Assembly (NCBI GenBank): GCA_035222895.1
Contig: JAVYIG010007842.1
Span: 32,484-96,483 of the forward strand
Direction of reading: 5' to 3'
Length of the DNA: 64,000 nucleotides
Source of the DNA: Strongylocentrotus droebachiensis
Taxonomy: Eukaryota > Echinodermata > Echinoidea > Camarodonta > Strongylocentrotidae
Positions 49,148 through 62,800 of the stretch are shown one piece after another. The position numbers were made by a program, and so were the translations under genes. Under the pieces are notes generated by a model that worked only from the letters and a program-made list of their open reading frames with translations, ran no database searches and was not told where the DNA came from. Each line of letters starts with the position of its first letter. Position 1 is the stretch's first letter.

Positions 49148-52100
49148 ATCGATTTCAAGACGCTCGAGCAAATCGGGGATTCTCTGTGTAATTTATTGAT
49201 AGATTGAAGCGAACTTTAATTGCTAACTAGGAAGGCTTTAAATGTCTCCTTCCTTGTCAACATTTGTACAGCAAATAAAGCATTAGCAGAGTGATCTCAG
49301 GGTGCGTGTGCTTCTCTATCTAGGCTTGTTTTGCATCAGTATGTCATATCAGATCATAGGGGACACCCTGGCCTTCTCCTGGCTACTTGGCATGGGGCTG
49401 TAGTATTACACGCCCCAGTGACCCCTGGCTCTCTGGTCAAGGTACGTCCAGTAGGTGTAGCGTGGCAACACCTAAGGTGTTTGAAAGATCACAAGGATTT
49501 CCCAGGCAGAATATGTAACCCTGGGTATAAATGAAGCATGATGGACATCAAATAAACATGTACAGGTTATTCCTGAGTAATCAATATTTTAGAGATGAGC
49601 TTTACCCAATCAATAATTGGTAGATATCCAGGTATATTCATGGGGTATAAAAATGACAAAGAGGAGCCAGTCCTGGTTGTCATATACATGTTATAGTGTA
49701 CACTACAATAGAGAGATCTCCTGAACATCCAGAAACAACACTTTGGATACAATTATGATTGGTAAGAATTTGCAGGTTAAGAACTTCCAGTTGTATGTTT
49801 AGCCACTTGAGTTTTATAATCAAGTTATGTCAGGATGGTTAACAAAATTCATTTTTGGTTGATTCCATAAGATCTTTAATAAAAATGAGGGAACAGAAAC
49901 AGTATGTTGGTCTTCATCAAATCATGATGGTCAACTCAAAGACTTGTGTCTTTATCCTGCAGACTAGCTTGCTGTTTGTTGTGATAATGTGGTCAGTTAC
50001 TCTTTTCTTTTTAATTGTTGGACCCAATCAAACACCCCCCCCCCCCCCCAACACTGCTCTCTATCCACAACACCCATTCATTACTACTAGGCTTGAGTGG
50101 ATCACAATGAGAACGGTCTCCTGATCCTGCCCCTCCCCCCGCCCCATTGACCCATTGTTAGGCTGCAAAACCGGAAACCAGGGTGGACCTGCTGCGGCAA
50201 ATTCAGCATTGTGAGTTGGAGAACACTCCTTTGAAGGTAATAATTCAATTTGTCCCATACTGAATTGTACACAATTTCTCATTCTCTACCCCTCGGAAGA
50301 TTAATTGGTTGCTGTGCCTAGAGTATATTACAAGTAGCCTGATGATAATATGACTATTATTCATAACAATAGTAACCACCATCATAATATTAACATAATC
50401 AGGAGTTTGTTGAATACCATTGCCAATCAGAAAGAACAGGAAAGAAATAGGCCTACCCAATAATACCAAGATGAAACCTAATGACGTTTACATGTATGCT
50501 ATATGAATATGCTCTCTGGTATAACATTGGAAACATACATGTACAACTGATATATCATTATTTTAAACTATTATGTTACGTCAAATTCAGTTATTTTGTC
50601 CGTTGTGTCTTTACAGTATCTTTTTAGCTCAAAATTAAAGATAATTTAAATGAGTTAGTAACCCTTGTCAACCAAAGGTGTGGGACAAAAATAACAAGCA
50701 ACAATTAGGCATTGTATGCTGATTGGTCTTCATTCAGTTTTGTACTACAGTTAAGCTGTTATTTCAAGCTATCGTTGCTAAGTATTATTGCTAAGTCTAA
50801 TCACAGATAAATCCAACTCAGTTTGACACAATTGCATTTGACACTTGTGCCCTGCTGTCTGAACTCCAAGATAAAGGGAAAAAAGGTTTGTGATATCTAG
50901 AAAAACTTCCTTCTTTCTGTTCACAGCAAAGGGCATATTCTCTGCTGAATGTGAACAACTGATGAAACATAGAAAGACTGCAACACCATTAATTGGTCCC
51001 ATGGGAAAGCTATCAAGCAGAATTAAGCCTTTTATTTAATCAATGTTTAATCAGTTAATTGGGGAACCTTATCAAGGGAGATAATAGCCTTGATCAAACT
51101 GACACAAAATATTCTATCTTCATAAGACTCCATCCCTCCTTAACTCCTCCTCACTTCCGAAACCCTACATGAGAAGATAACAAGTGGGACTGACGAGGGC
51201 TCATCTGAACCCTTATGCTCACACACCTGGTGATAGGAGCCACCCCAGGTGTGAACTTAAGGGGCCCCTTTACGACTAAACTTTAAGTCAACAAACTGCA
51301 ACAGTACCTGGTAGGCAACCACAGTATAGAGCCCTCTTCACATGTGCACTTTGAGCCTGACACATGCCTCTCACGCTAAGGATACTGCACTTTAATGTCT
51401 TTTTCAATATAACTATGGATTTCTTATTAATGAATGATTCCCTTTAAATTTTTCAGTCATAATTATCAACATTTTGTAGACAAAATAAATAATTTTACAT
51501 TCCACTGAATTGATATTTTTAAATGTTACAAATAAGATTCTAATAAACATTAATTTTCTGCAGTTCATCATACTTATGATTTTTTTTTTTAATGAAACAG
51601 TGGAATACCATGTCTCTCAAACAGGGCAAAATGTGGCTCCAATCTGAACAGACAAACAACAAAACCCCAGTTCATTCAACACTTTGGAGTAGAGTACAAA
51701 TGCTTGCCAGGGGATACAATGCTACATAATACATATAATATCTATTTCATTATGTAGGTCTAGTTAATAGTTTGAATTTGGACCTCATAACTCATCGGTA
51801 TGAAAGTGGCAAAAACTGGCCTGGCCTGGTCCAAATATACTAGAGACAAGCAGTAATGTACACACAATCACTGTTTGTTAATGCAATAATAGAGGCTTGT
51901 AAGATTGAGTCCAGTATGGCCTTTGATCTCATGCAAGCAAACCTGTAGTGATAGGTGGACTGTTCACTTAATGCTCAGATCTACATTTGTTTATACCATT
52001 ACCACTGGGCCAAAACTCTATACCGTAACCCTGGCTTCACAACATAAAACAAACCTATAACTTAAATTAATGAAGCACTAGTTGTTAACCAAATTTAGAA

Positions 52101-52924
52101 ATTTTCGCTTTTTTAATTTGGTACAATTAAAAAAGTAAACATCAATATTATCTGCTTTCACACAGAGCAGTCAATGGAACTTATGGAAGTTTATCAGAAT
52201 AAAAAGGGTATCAAATTAGACCTTTTGAAATTAGAAATGAATGCCTGCTGTGAAAAATGCTCCCTTGTTTTTTCCCCCATCTATTCTTTATGCAGTTTAC
52301 ACTCCATGAACACTGTAACAATATAAAAACTTGGGCAAAAACTAGATTTCTACAACTCTGTGACCCCATTTTCTCACCTGTGGTCTCTCCAGTGTTCAAG
52401 TCTTGATGAAAAACATTCAAAATTCAGCCAAATAGACACTCCTGCTATAAAATGCATTTTGCATCGTATAATGGCAGAACTCCTACTGCTTTTGCTAATA
52501 TTACAAATTATGGAGTTGATTTTCGATATTATTGCAGCTTTCAGTTACAGCTGCATGTATCCAGTCTCAGGCACCCCTCCGAAGCGTAGAATGATATCCA
52601 ATTCATTTTAAATGTAAACAATCCATTATTTCAAAAGAATCACCCCATCTGCCAATTACAATAGTTTCTTAGATGAAAGACAGTAGTGTACACTTGAAAT
52701 AACCTCGGGCAATGTTCTTGAAAGGTGCCTCCCAATTTTCCCATGACCCTATTAAACACACATGTAAGCCTGTCAGGTACAGTTTAGAGAATGAAAATAA
52801 AAGGCGCAAGTCTTCAACTAATAACACATTTGGTAGTCTGTTCAGACAAGACAACATTTATATAAATTCCATATCATGAAATGTTTATTAAATGTAACAG
52901 AATGGGCATACACACATAAACATT
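49148..52924. other. Large intron, part 8 (49.1-52.9 kb)
   Basis: AT-rich sequence with a C15 tract (50035-50049) and a CACCTGG/CCAGGTG pair at 51223-51252. No gene or complete element seen. Confidence 0.55.
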
Positions 52925-53215
52925 CTATTGTATAAAGAAACGTTGTGAAATAAACTGGTTTTGAAGAGGTCGGTTGACACCATCAGCGCGAGCTCACAAT
53001 AAACCCCGCCCATTTAAACAGTTTTAATTGAATTCCACATTCAGAGGAGAACATGACCCTGATATTTCTTTTTTTTTAGCTTTCATTCAAATCAGTGCTC
53101 TAACATGTGTCTCGCTAGATGATATTTTATTATTCAACATTTTGTTATAAACATTCACACTACAGTTATGCAGTTTTCATATGACTATACAATGAATTTT
53201 CTTAGTCTGAATGAG
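52925..53215 (+). mobile_element. Diverged MITE-like repeat, copy 2 of a pair
   Basis: Partner of 46366-46640 in the same orientation, about 290 bases. The copies differ by many substitutions and indels, so both are old. Confidence 0.65.
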
Positions 53216-54399
53216 GGTGAGTCTAAAGTTAGACCAGGGAGATGTGAGTTTGTACATCCCCCTGGACAGACAGGGAAGGGCAGTATAAACTCCATAACAC
53301 CTACAAAAACAAAAGAGTGCAAGCGTTCAAATAAAAACAAATGCTATAGTGAAGTGTACCCAGTAATAGAACACAACCACATCCTGAATACAAGTTGAGT
53401 GAACTCTTATTGCAAGTCTATACCCAGCATCTCAAGGAACAACCAATTTCATTTTATTGGCAAGAATTATTTGTGTCCTTTATAATGTGGGTTGGATAGC
53501 AATAAAAATATCACTAGTCATATATGCTCAAGCATAAATTGTCATTGACTATTACATTCTAAATTGAATTTCTAAATAACCAATCTATACAGTGAAGGCG
53601 TAGGTAATATATTGCATACATGTACATGTTTATGGATATTCTGTGCAGATTGCAACAAATCGTTCAATATTCTAAAAGTAAGCTATATTTACAACAAAAT
53701 TGGTTCATCTAACAGTCAATTTGCTCTCTCATCCTGTTCTATTCTCCACACCTGCAATTTATGACCAGTATTGTACGAGAAATATATCTGTGCCAACCAA
53801 TTTAATAGTTTTATGACTTTGCTATCTGCATTTTAAGTGTCAATTTGATGATTATTGAAGAGGATGGCCTAAAATTTTAAGAAAAGGGTCTTATCAGAGG
53901 AAATATTTTGACCCTACTCAATTGTAAATCAAACATGTGTTCGCCACTTTGAAGTACTAATGTAGCCTTGACCTTGCAAGCTTTTAGTCTTAGAATATAC
54001 CACTGGCCTACAATACAGGTGTGCAGAATTTATTGTGTATGATATATGCCCCTGCAAATTAGTTTCAAGTTCACAGGATACTCAAAAAATATTGTTTCAT
54101 ATTCTGTTACCATTTTGAAAAAGTGGTCACCAAATATTCATATTTCAAATTAGCAAAATCTACTAGTCTCAATATGTCTCAATTGATATATCTGCCTTGC
54201 TGGCTGTGATGCAGTGGATATGTCTACAACCAATTTCTTGCTGCAACTCACAGCAGTTCAAAAATTCTCTCATGTTAAACTCTTTGTTGGGCATTTCTTT
54301 ACTACACAACCATTGAATTTGCAGCTTTTGCAGCTTAGCTCACTTGCAATGAAATCCAGTTATTCTCAAAATCCATACAGAATTGAGCAAACTTTAGAA

Positions 54400-54545
54400 A
54401 GGTAAAAGTGATAGAGAGAAATAAAGAAAGAGAGAAAAGAAAGAGAGCAAAGGAACAAACGGAGAAAGGATTTCACAGAAAGAGTTACAGAAAGGAAAAA
54501 ACAGTGAAAGAGAGGAAGAGAGAGAGAAGGGATTGAAAAAAGGCT
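54400..54545 (+). repeat. Purine-rich GAGAAA tract
   Basis: About 145 bases of mostly A and G on the plus strand with imperfect GAGAAA units. The minus-strand open frame across it is low complexity. Confidence 0.8.
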
Positions 54546-55068
54546 TAATGTAAGAAATACACATCAGTAGGCATGAGAAGAGAAGAAAAAACTCTGAAGA
54601 GATTGATGTCAACAAATAGGCCTTTGATGTTGAAACACCATCCACAGCCTGACAGACAAGTAACCTGGCCCTACATTTCTCCCCTCCTCCTCCTCCTCCT
54701 TTTTTCCAACTTCTTTCAACATTCTCTTGATTCTTGAACAAGAAGCAGCATCTACAAGAATACGGATAGGGTTGGATTCATTGTGGTCCATACAAACCAA
54801 CAGTTTGTGTAAGGCAATCAATAAAAGTAGGGTGCCTTAGTTTAGGTAGTTCCCAAGGTTTTTAGAGAGGTGATTAAAAAACGGACGAGCGGCAATAACT
54901 GAGAGACAGAAAGTTATGGATGGATGGTTAGTCTTTTGTTTATAAACAAAAACAAGGATGCCACAAATTGGAAACTTATTCTTTGACTCAGACTCAAATT
55001 TGACAAATAAAAATTATGAGAAAAAAATTTCTTCAGATTAGATTTAATATTTCAATAATTCTATTTAA

Positions 55069-55117
55069 AGCCCCACTGCACTACTTATAGCTACTTGTGC
55101 CCCCTAAATAGCAAATG
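55069..55117 (+). repeat. Dispersed repeat fragment, copy B
   Basis: Diverged copy of 44552-44600 (TAGCTACTTGTGCCCCCTAA core). Confidence 0.6.
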
Positions 55118-56626
55118 ATGCCTAATCAAGCTGTAATCTAATTAAACAGGACATGCTTGCAGGAAAAACACTTTCCTGAAATAACCCAACATAACGACAC
55201 ATTTTCAAAGAGCTTGAGCTGCAAATGAATATTTTATTGATAAACTGAATTTAAACTGTTTCTTCTTCCATGAAGTATTCTTGAGTCTCAACTCTAAAGA
55301 CATACTGAATCTCCTTGCTTGTTCCTCCCTCCCAAAGAAGTGGCCACGTAAGACTGACCTGCAGCGCTTAGCTTTGGCCAACAATCTTTCAAGCATTTCT
55401 TAATTTCATGGTCCATTTCAGTCCTTCTGGCTGGAGCTCATTGGATGGATGAAAGCCCTAATCAAATTGGATGGAAACATTCTAATCCTGTCCCATTGAA
55501 CATACAGCTCAAGTGAATTGTCAGGCGGCAACATTATGATTGATGAAATGAGACATACTCCTTGGATGTATTAATACCTTGGTTTTTTATTGAGCCTTCA
55601 AGGGAGAATGCAGTAATTGAAATAAATTTAGGTTATAGTTACAACAAAAACTGAAAAGAAGTCATCTCATTTCTTGATCATGTACATTGTTAAACTTTAT
55701 GCTGAGCCGGAAAAACAAAGTTGCACCTGGGAAACAAGTTTCCACCTAGATGAAAATGTTAACTCAGAAAACTTTTGACATTTCTTCAGAGCATGCATGG
55801 ACCTACAATGTAATGCTCAGAGTCCACTTTTTGCCTAGATACCATTGATATTCATGTACTACTCTCTCCCATATAGAACATGAAAATCTCTCCATAACTC
55901 ATTTTTTACACCCTATGACATACACACAAAAAAGGGCTAGCACCGGATGCAATTCTTGTCTTGGTTCCCTCACAGCATTGTAGCTGGAACCAAGAGCTTG
56001 AAAATTTTGCTTTGTATAGAGCACGCACTGTATGACAAAGCCTGTGTTGTACTGCATAACCACTGGGGTGAAATATTGACCTGGGAGAGAGAGATAGCCC
56101 TCATTTTAAACTGGGAAAAAACAGGGTAAAGGGACAGGAAAAAAATCCTGCGGTCTAGCCAACCAAAATATGGGTAAGACTGGCTTCACCTAGGGAACTC
56201 TACCCCAATTGTGTTGGATTTCTTGTCCCTAAGGGAGCGCTTTAATGATAGAATGGCTATTTAGAAACATATCAATTTGCGATTGAGAAAAAGTCATTTG
56301 CATTTCCTGTGCCTTTGAATGGCTGTTTGTAAAGCTTTGATCAAACACAAAAGGCCCCCGGAGACCACTGTTAACCACCATCCTAAAAACTTACCAGACA
56401 ATTGTAATTAACTCATCCCGGATTATCAAACTGATTTATTCCTCTCGTTTAATAGATAATAAATTCCCATTATACTCCACAGTAGTTCAGAAATAATGTC
56501 CAATTATATTTTTTATTGGCAATGTATTGTATTAATTATATTTCATATCTATTTTCATCAATAAACTAAATATAAGTGGGGGGGCAACCACAAAAAGGAA
56601 GCAAAGATCCTATAATTATGCGTTTA

Positions 56627-56662
56627 TTGCTTGGATTATTGCTTGGATTATTGCTTGGATTA
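56627..56662 (+). repeat. Three perfect copies of a 12-bp unit
   Basis: TTGCTTGGATTA is repeated exactly three times head to tail. Confidence 0.9.
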
Positions 56663-57230
56663 ATGCAATCATAGAGTCAAAAGTCATAAAATATGCAATC
56701 AATCACGGTCTTGAAAATAGATACTACATGTACATTGATAAAATAGATCAAGGGTTTTTAAAATGTGATCCCTCCAATCCATGCTTGAAATTCTCTCCAT
56801 TCAGCATAACAATTCAGATGGTTTTATTCATTTTAACAACATATATGTATCATTATGTACTGTACTACAATTTTATAAACCTAGCCTCTCTTTTTTTAAT
56901 TCAGAAAAGGATAAGAATTTCAAAAAGAAGTGTCAGAGTAGCTACATCTACATAGCTCATGTAGATATTTCATGTACATTACATAACTAATGGAATCTAC
57001 ACAAACTTCACAAAGTATAACTCATACATGTACTTGTTACTGTACTTTACTTTAGAAAACTGTAAATTGAAGTAGGATCAAAGCATGAAGAAGTGTTACC
57101 CAGATGAAAGCAGGAGATCAATTCCATCTCCACAATGAAGCATTTGATACAATCTATTAATTAGCTTGTACTATATCTGAAACACCCCTCAAAAGACTTC
57201 TCTGATATCCTGCAGAGAGTTTGTAGATAG

Positions 57231-57322
57231 GAGAGCGCGAGAGAGAGAGAGAGAGAGACAGACAGAGATAGAGAGAGAAAGACAGAGAGAGAGAGAGACA
57301 GAGAGACAGATAGAGAGAAAGA
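57231..57322 (+). repeat. (GA)n-rich microsatellite
   Basis: Interrupted GA/GACA repeats. Confidence 0.9.
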
Positions 57323-59655
57323 TATCGAAACCTCCCCAGGGCAATACGAAGAAATAAACTCTTTGAAGAATTATTGAATGGTCAAAATTCCTCAATCAAT
57401 GCTGTCAGAATGGGTTAAACGGGTTAATTTGTTGGGTCAACTTCAATCCAATACCCTGAGCCTCACAAAACTGCAATTGAACAGCTACCGGTATAGATAT
57501 CACCATCCAAGGAGGACAATTTTGGAGTAGATCGAGAGAGAATGAACAAAAATCAATTGTATTGACCTGTTGAAACAGCTATATTATCCACCTATTCATC
57601 TATGCAGTCTATTATCTCATGAGTACCAAAACGTTCTTTCATTGCTCTAAACTACTATTGATTTTTCAAATACTGTTTGCACAATATGTGTCCTTCTTAT
57701 TGTTCTACTGGAATGTTAAAGTGACTCCCTTTCTTAAATACTTCCAAATCTTTGTGTCTTTTATTTCACCTTCTTCTCTGTTGCAATAAATAGTAGCAAA
57801 TAATGATGAACATCTAAATGCACATATCCCTACACATAAACCTCAATACTTTAGGCTGAGATATTCATGTTTCATCCAAATCAGGCTTTGGTGGAAACAA
57901 TTCAAATACTAAGAAACGTCCATACAAGATTCATTGACCTAGAGATAACTTACTTTCTCATTTGTTATAGAGTTATATAGATCAAAGAAAGGTTTTCCCT
58001 CCAATTCATCTAATCAAATGAACCATGCTACGCCAACACAAAAGTTCCCCATTGACAATAAAACTGAAGGAGCTAGGGGAAAGTGCCTGTTTAATAGTTA
58101 GCCCTGTACTGACTTGACTTCAAGCGGGTAACCCGATTTAGCACTAAGTCTGCTGGTGACAATGTTTTAATAGGCTTGGGTTGTAATGAGACACGCTGTG
58201 AGTTAAGTCTCTCTTGCCCTCCCTGATGGAGGTTCAACGAGGGCAACGTCTGCTTGCGTTCACCTTCATGGAGAAAGGGGAAAGTAACTCAATACATGGC
58301 ACAGCACTTTCTTCACCATATTTCCCCTATTCCCCTGTAACATGCCATGAAAGATCTGTCTTGGTTATGGTACAATACCATATAAGGATTCATATTTGAG
58401 CCCATGTAGATAATTACCCCATTAACAGTTGGCTCCCTTGTTAATTTTCATTAAAGTTGCAATAACTTTGATTTATATACCATAACACTATCTTTCCACA
58501 TCTGGGGAACGTTTAATCACTATTTAGCATAATTTGTCCTATATTTGCTTTAATAGTGAAGAGAGATTGAAATCAGGGCATTAACCCTGTGTTAAAGTTA
58601 TATGAGTTAATATCCTTCTGGCCACGAGCATACAATAAAAATGTTGCTCTATTTGAATGAGTAACCCCCAAATCACAATGTGCTATTATTCACAGGATCA
58701 CAGTGTTTTTTGTGTGTGATACTTTTCTTCCCGCCATCCATCTACAGAGAGATTAAGATTATAGATGCCCCTTGTCACTGTCAGAGAGGGGGTGAAGGAT
58801 TATCGAGTGGGGATTAGAGAGGGGGCTAAATTTATCTTCAAGGTAGCAAGCAGCGTACAACCTGAAGCCATTCATTCATTGCTGGATTCACAACAGTGTG
58901 ATGAGTCACATCAACATAAGGCATCCCTATGGATGAGTGAGTGGTGCAGGATAGGGAGGATTAAGAATGCTCTCTAGGCTAGGGACACAAAGTAGGAGCT
59001 TCTGAAACTGCTTGCCGGCTAATCCATGAAATCATATACGATCTGTGATTGAAGAGGTCAACAGCAATGCTAAAGTTGAACTTTAGTTATGAACAGAGCA
59101 GTTGCTTGGCTTGCTCGGTAAGCAATAAAATTATCCACAATAACTGTAGGGAAACTAGGGATGATCAGTTATAAATCACAAATTTTCTTTCACAAGTGAG
59201 AAGATCTGAGGGAATATATAACCAACCCGATTGCAATAGCCCTGTCCATCACCTATTCATATGTATGAATAATAACTACAATGACTGGTTACGTAATCCA
59301 AATATCAATTCTAAGGCGTGTACAATAAAGCACTGATTTTGTAAAAGATCTCCATTAGTGTTAATCAATGATACTTACAGAAGCATCTGAAAGTTTAATA
59401 TACTTTTGTAATTCACATTTTTATTCTATCAGTACTCCCCAATAGTCTTGAATTACAAGATCTATGACTAGCCAAATACAAATTGATTTCAATTCAAGCA
59501 TTATTCAGATCATCAATCAGACAATCATACTACCATACACATCTCAACATACAGAGGTATCAAAGAATTCATATTTTGTCTTCTCCACACGCTCTCTCTT
59601 TAAACGCTCTGCCCTCGTGCTCTGAAAAGTTCAAAGTCTCGCTGGCTTGACCTAC

Positions 59656-59824
59656 CTGTGACTCCACAGCCACCTGCAGGGCTGGTAGGAGGGGTGCTGG
59701 GGTGTGGTGGGGGTCCACTGCTGTAGACGATGTGGGGTTTGGTATTGGTCTCTACACCTTGGGCGACCCCACCCTCGGGCTCTATGTAGAACTGGGTGCC
59801 ATTGTGGGTGTTGAACAGACCAAA
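59656..59824 (-). CDS. ADAMTS9/20-like metalloprotease, propeptide exon with cysteine switch
   Basis: This is an internal coding exon of 169 bp and the most upstream exon of the gene visible here. The acceptor reads ctcctacag|TTT and the donor CACAG|gtaggt. It is open for 56 codons plus one base. It encodes a typical ADAM/ADAMTS propeptide segment, starting FGLFNTHNGTQFYIEPEGG, then a PHIVYSS stretch, a Pro-rich linker and AGGCGVT at the end. The CGV cysteine is the family's usual cysteine-switch position, which keeps the zinc site latent until furin cleavage. NGT is a possible N-glycosylation site. The exon ends in phase 1, and the next exon recognised (8961-9051) starts with exactly the two bases needed to complete the codon (GAT, Asp). 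The signal peptide and first propeptide exon were not found in 59825-64000. Function is inferred from family resemblance read by eye. Confidence 0.85.
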
Positions 59825-62800
59825 CTGTAGGAGGAGAAAAATTGAGTGATACAAAGACTGTTAATCATCAAAATATTACTTTTTTGTCCTTACAATTGAA
59901 GTTTTGCTGGATATGTTTCTCATTAATTTCCATACTGACTTTCAAAAGTCTAATCATACTTGACTTCCGATGTCTTTGAGAAATTGGGTACCGGTAATAT
60001 TGCCTCATTATCTTCCTTCTAAAAGCATATACATTGTAATGACACATAAAACTGTTGCTCGGCATAAAATACAAATCGAACATCGTCAAAATGACAATAC
60101 AGACAAATATTATTACTTCACAATAATGTATGCGCATGCAAATAATCATGAGACATAGCAAATTCATAATGGCATGAGCAGCAATTAGAAAAAATGTGCT
60201 CTCCAATTTCAAAACCATGAAAACATAAAGAAAACTACCAAAAATCAATTTAGAATTCATGTAGTGTGAAACATTACAACGAGTGCAAATGATGGGATCC
60301 TTCAATTGTATTCATCAAAACTTCCTTGACACAAGCACTGGTTATTCCGACAATAATATCACATTACACATGTCATTAATTCTGCTCAAGGGGTGTGACT
60401 TTCTGGAGGTTTGTGCAAGGTATCTGGGAGGCGCTAAATGAGCTCGGAGTCAGGATTCTTCTGTGCCGATTTGTTGGACAAGAGTGTGTGTACAAGCACC
60501 ACATTTGTGTCAATACCCTTTAGTGATATCGCGTCTGAGGTTACGCACTGTGTACGGCTCAATGACAAAAGACTTAGAATAACATGCATTGTCAGATCAG
60601 CAAACATGAAGATTGATAGAATGTGATGTGATGCCAGAGGGCTACCCACATGTGCTCTTACCTACTCATAATAAGTCGAGCCGGTCACTTCAAAAGAAAG
60701 CCTTTCTCACTGTCTTTATGCTTTCTTCTCCTGCAAATTGTTTCACCTGGCTTTTATTACCTCTGGAAACTCACAAAGGCTCTTTTATAGAGCTCTGAAT
60801 CAAAGACTTTGCTGCAATTGCCTTTCCAACGGGTACACGTACATGTAATGCCATATCAATAGGAATTTAAGATTATAAATCTTTTAGACTTTTATGAAAC
60901 TATAATTCAACTATGAAAACTGAAGAAAAAAAATTGTTGCTTTATCAGAGTTCACCCTCTAGGGTTTAAGATTCAGAAGGTTTCAAGTGAATTTCTAAAC
61001 TCTGTACTCAACATGTCTGCCTTCATCTGCACTCCCATGTACACTATATTGTAGTTATTTAAAGTCATAATGCAATAAGAGCAGCCCAATCACTTAAATA
61101 AAATAATAACTTCCATTATTTTGTTTCTTTCAAAACAAATGTATTTCCTTATAAAAATAAGAATTGCTGTGTGATACTCAAAGATCTTCTCTCTTTTTTG
61201 TCTTTTTTTTTGGGGGGGAGGGGTTGTTTGTATTATACTTATTTATAGATAGAGGTTCAAATTTTAACATGAATGAAGGATTGACAAACAGTATTTAATT
61301 TACACTGGAAATGATGTCACAGGGATTACAGCAGGTGGAACTGCATAATCTAAGATCCAGGTCGACTTGTTCTCTGGGCCGAAACAGCGAAAGGAAGGTT
61401 ACTGAGCAGGACATAAAAAGATCCAGATGATAATAAAATGGGAAGGTCTATAGCTAAGCCACAGTTTAGAGCATGCAAGCTGGCTTCTTGACCTAGACAG
61501 AATAATCAAGCAGATCCTTCATTCAACATCTCTTTGAAGACATCGTAGTCGGGGCAAGAGATGGGCGGCTCCCGGTCGGTCTCGGCTGAGACACCCAGTC
61601 TACAGTCCCTAAGCCTCCCAGTAACATGACGATGCAGTATTCAACAAATCATATTTTCTGCATGGCTGGAAGTTTAGTTTGCCTCAAGCATAGGATGGGA
61701 ACAAACTGAGCATATGACAAAGGATGTAGAGGATACCAAAGAATAAAAAATCAAAGATGCATACAAAAAAGGGTTCCTCCACTTTATACATTACCCGATA
61801 TCATGTACATGTATAATACTTAACATACATTATATTAAATAATCTTCACATATCACCCGTGTTATAAGGTAAGGGGGTTGTAAACTGTCTATTCTGATCA
61901 CCCATATCACACTGAAGAAAACATTTCTTCACAAGCTTCCTCCTATTTTTCATGCACCCATGTCATCATTCAATATGAATACCGGTACAGAATATCAACT
62001 TTAAAATGAATTTTTTAAAATGAGAGTTTTCCAACATGCTCAGATATAAGAATATAAGGCTGCGAAACTAAATGTTAGAAGATGAAATTAACAGGGCTCG
62101 ACAACAACAGGTATCTATGATAAATGGGCCCCCAAATTGTAACTACTGACCCCCCCCCCCCCCCCCTCCCATAAAAAAAAATATTCAAAAAGGAAATTAT
62201 CACAATTGTAACAGGGGCTCTGCTTACAGAACCAAATTTTAAAATGAATGCAGACTCCCTATGATAAGTATGGAGCCATCAGCCATGCAAATAATGAAAA
62301 TAAAAATCACCCCCATTCCTCGACCCCTTCCCCCTTTTCTAAGTATACATCCCAATGCCATTATAATGAGAGCAGTGTGGTAGCATCCATGGTGGTATAT
62401 AGGGATAAACTTGGCCCCTGTAATCTGAAGACTCCAATCCATTCAGACAAGGAAAGAAATAAAAGTGATTACCAAGGCTTGGTGAAAGACAATTAGCCTC
62501 AGACTAAACACAATTACTTCTGCCACAGTAGCCACCAGTACATTATTTTGGCATGGTCTACTACTAATATATCAGCCATGTTAGCTACCAGTCTCTCTCA
62601 ATCGTCCTCAGTTTTGATGCTGAAATCAGACACCGAAAGTGGGACCTTGCTATGACTTTCATGTACAGTGTACATCAAATAAATAAACAATCAAATGTTG
62701 GACTTTACCCTAGAAAAACAATTTTGGTAGGGCTCACAGGTTTCTGGTGCATAGGGGGTCTCCCAAATTAGACCACAAGACAACCCCTATCTCAAAATTT

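Larger units (their letters stand above)
53216..59655. other. Large intron, part 9 (53.2-59.7 kb)
   Basis: AT-rich sequence with purine-rich tracts (54400-54545 and 57231-57322), a 12-bp tandem repeat (56627-56662) and one dispersed repeat fragment. It ends at the donor gtaggt of the propeptide exon. No other exon recognised. Confidence 0.55.

Noticed and set aside
51223..51252. CACCTGG/CCAGGTG inverted pair as a regulatory site
   Set aside because: E-box-like words are common, and one pair in a 50-kb intron is not evidence of function.
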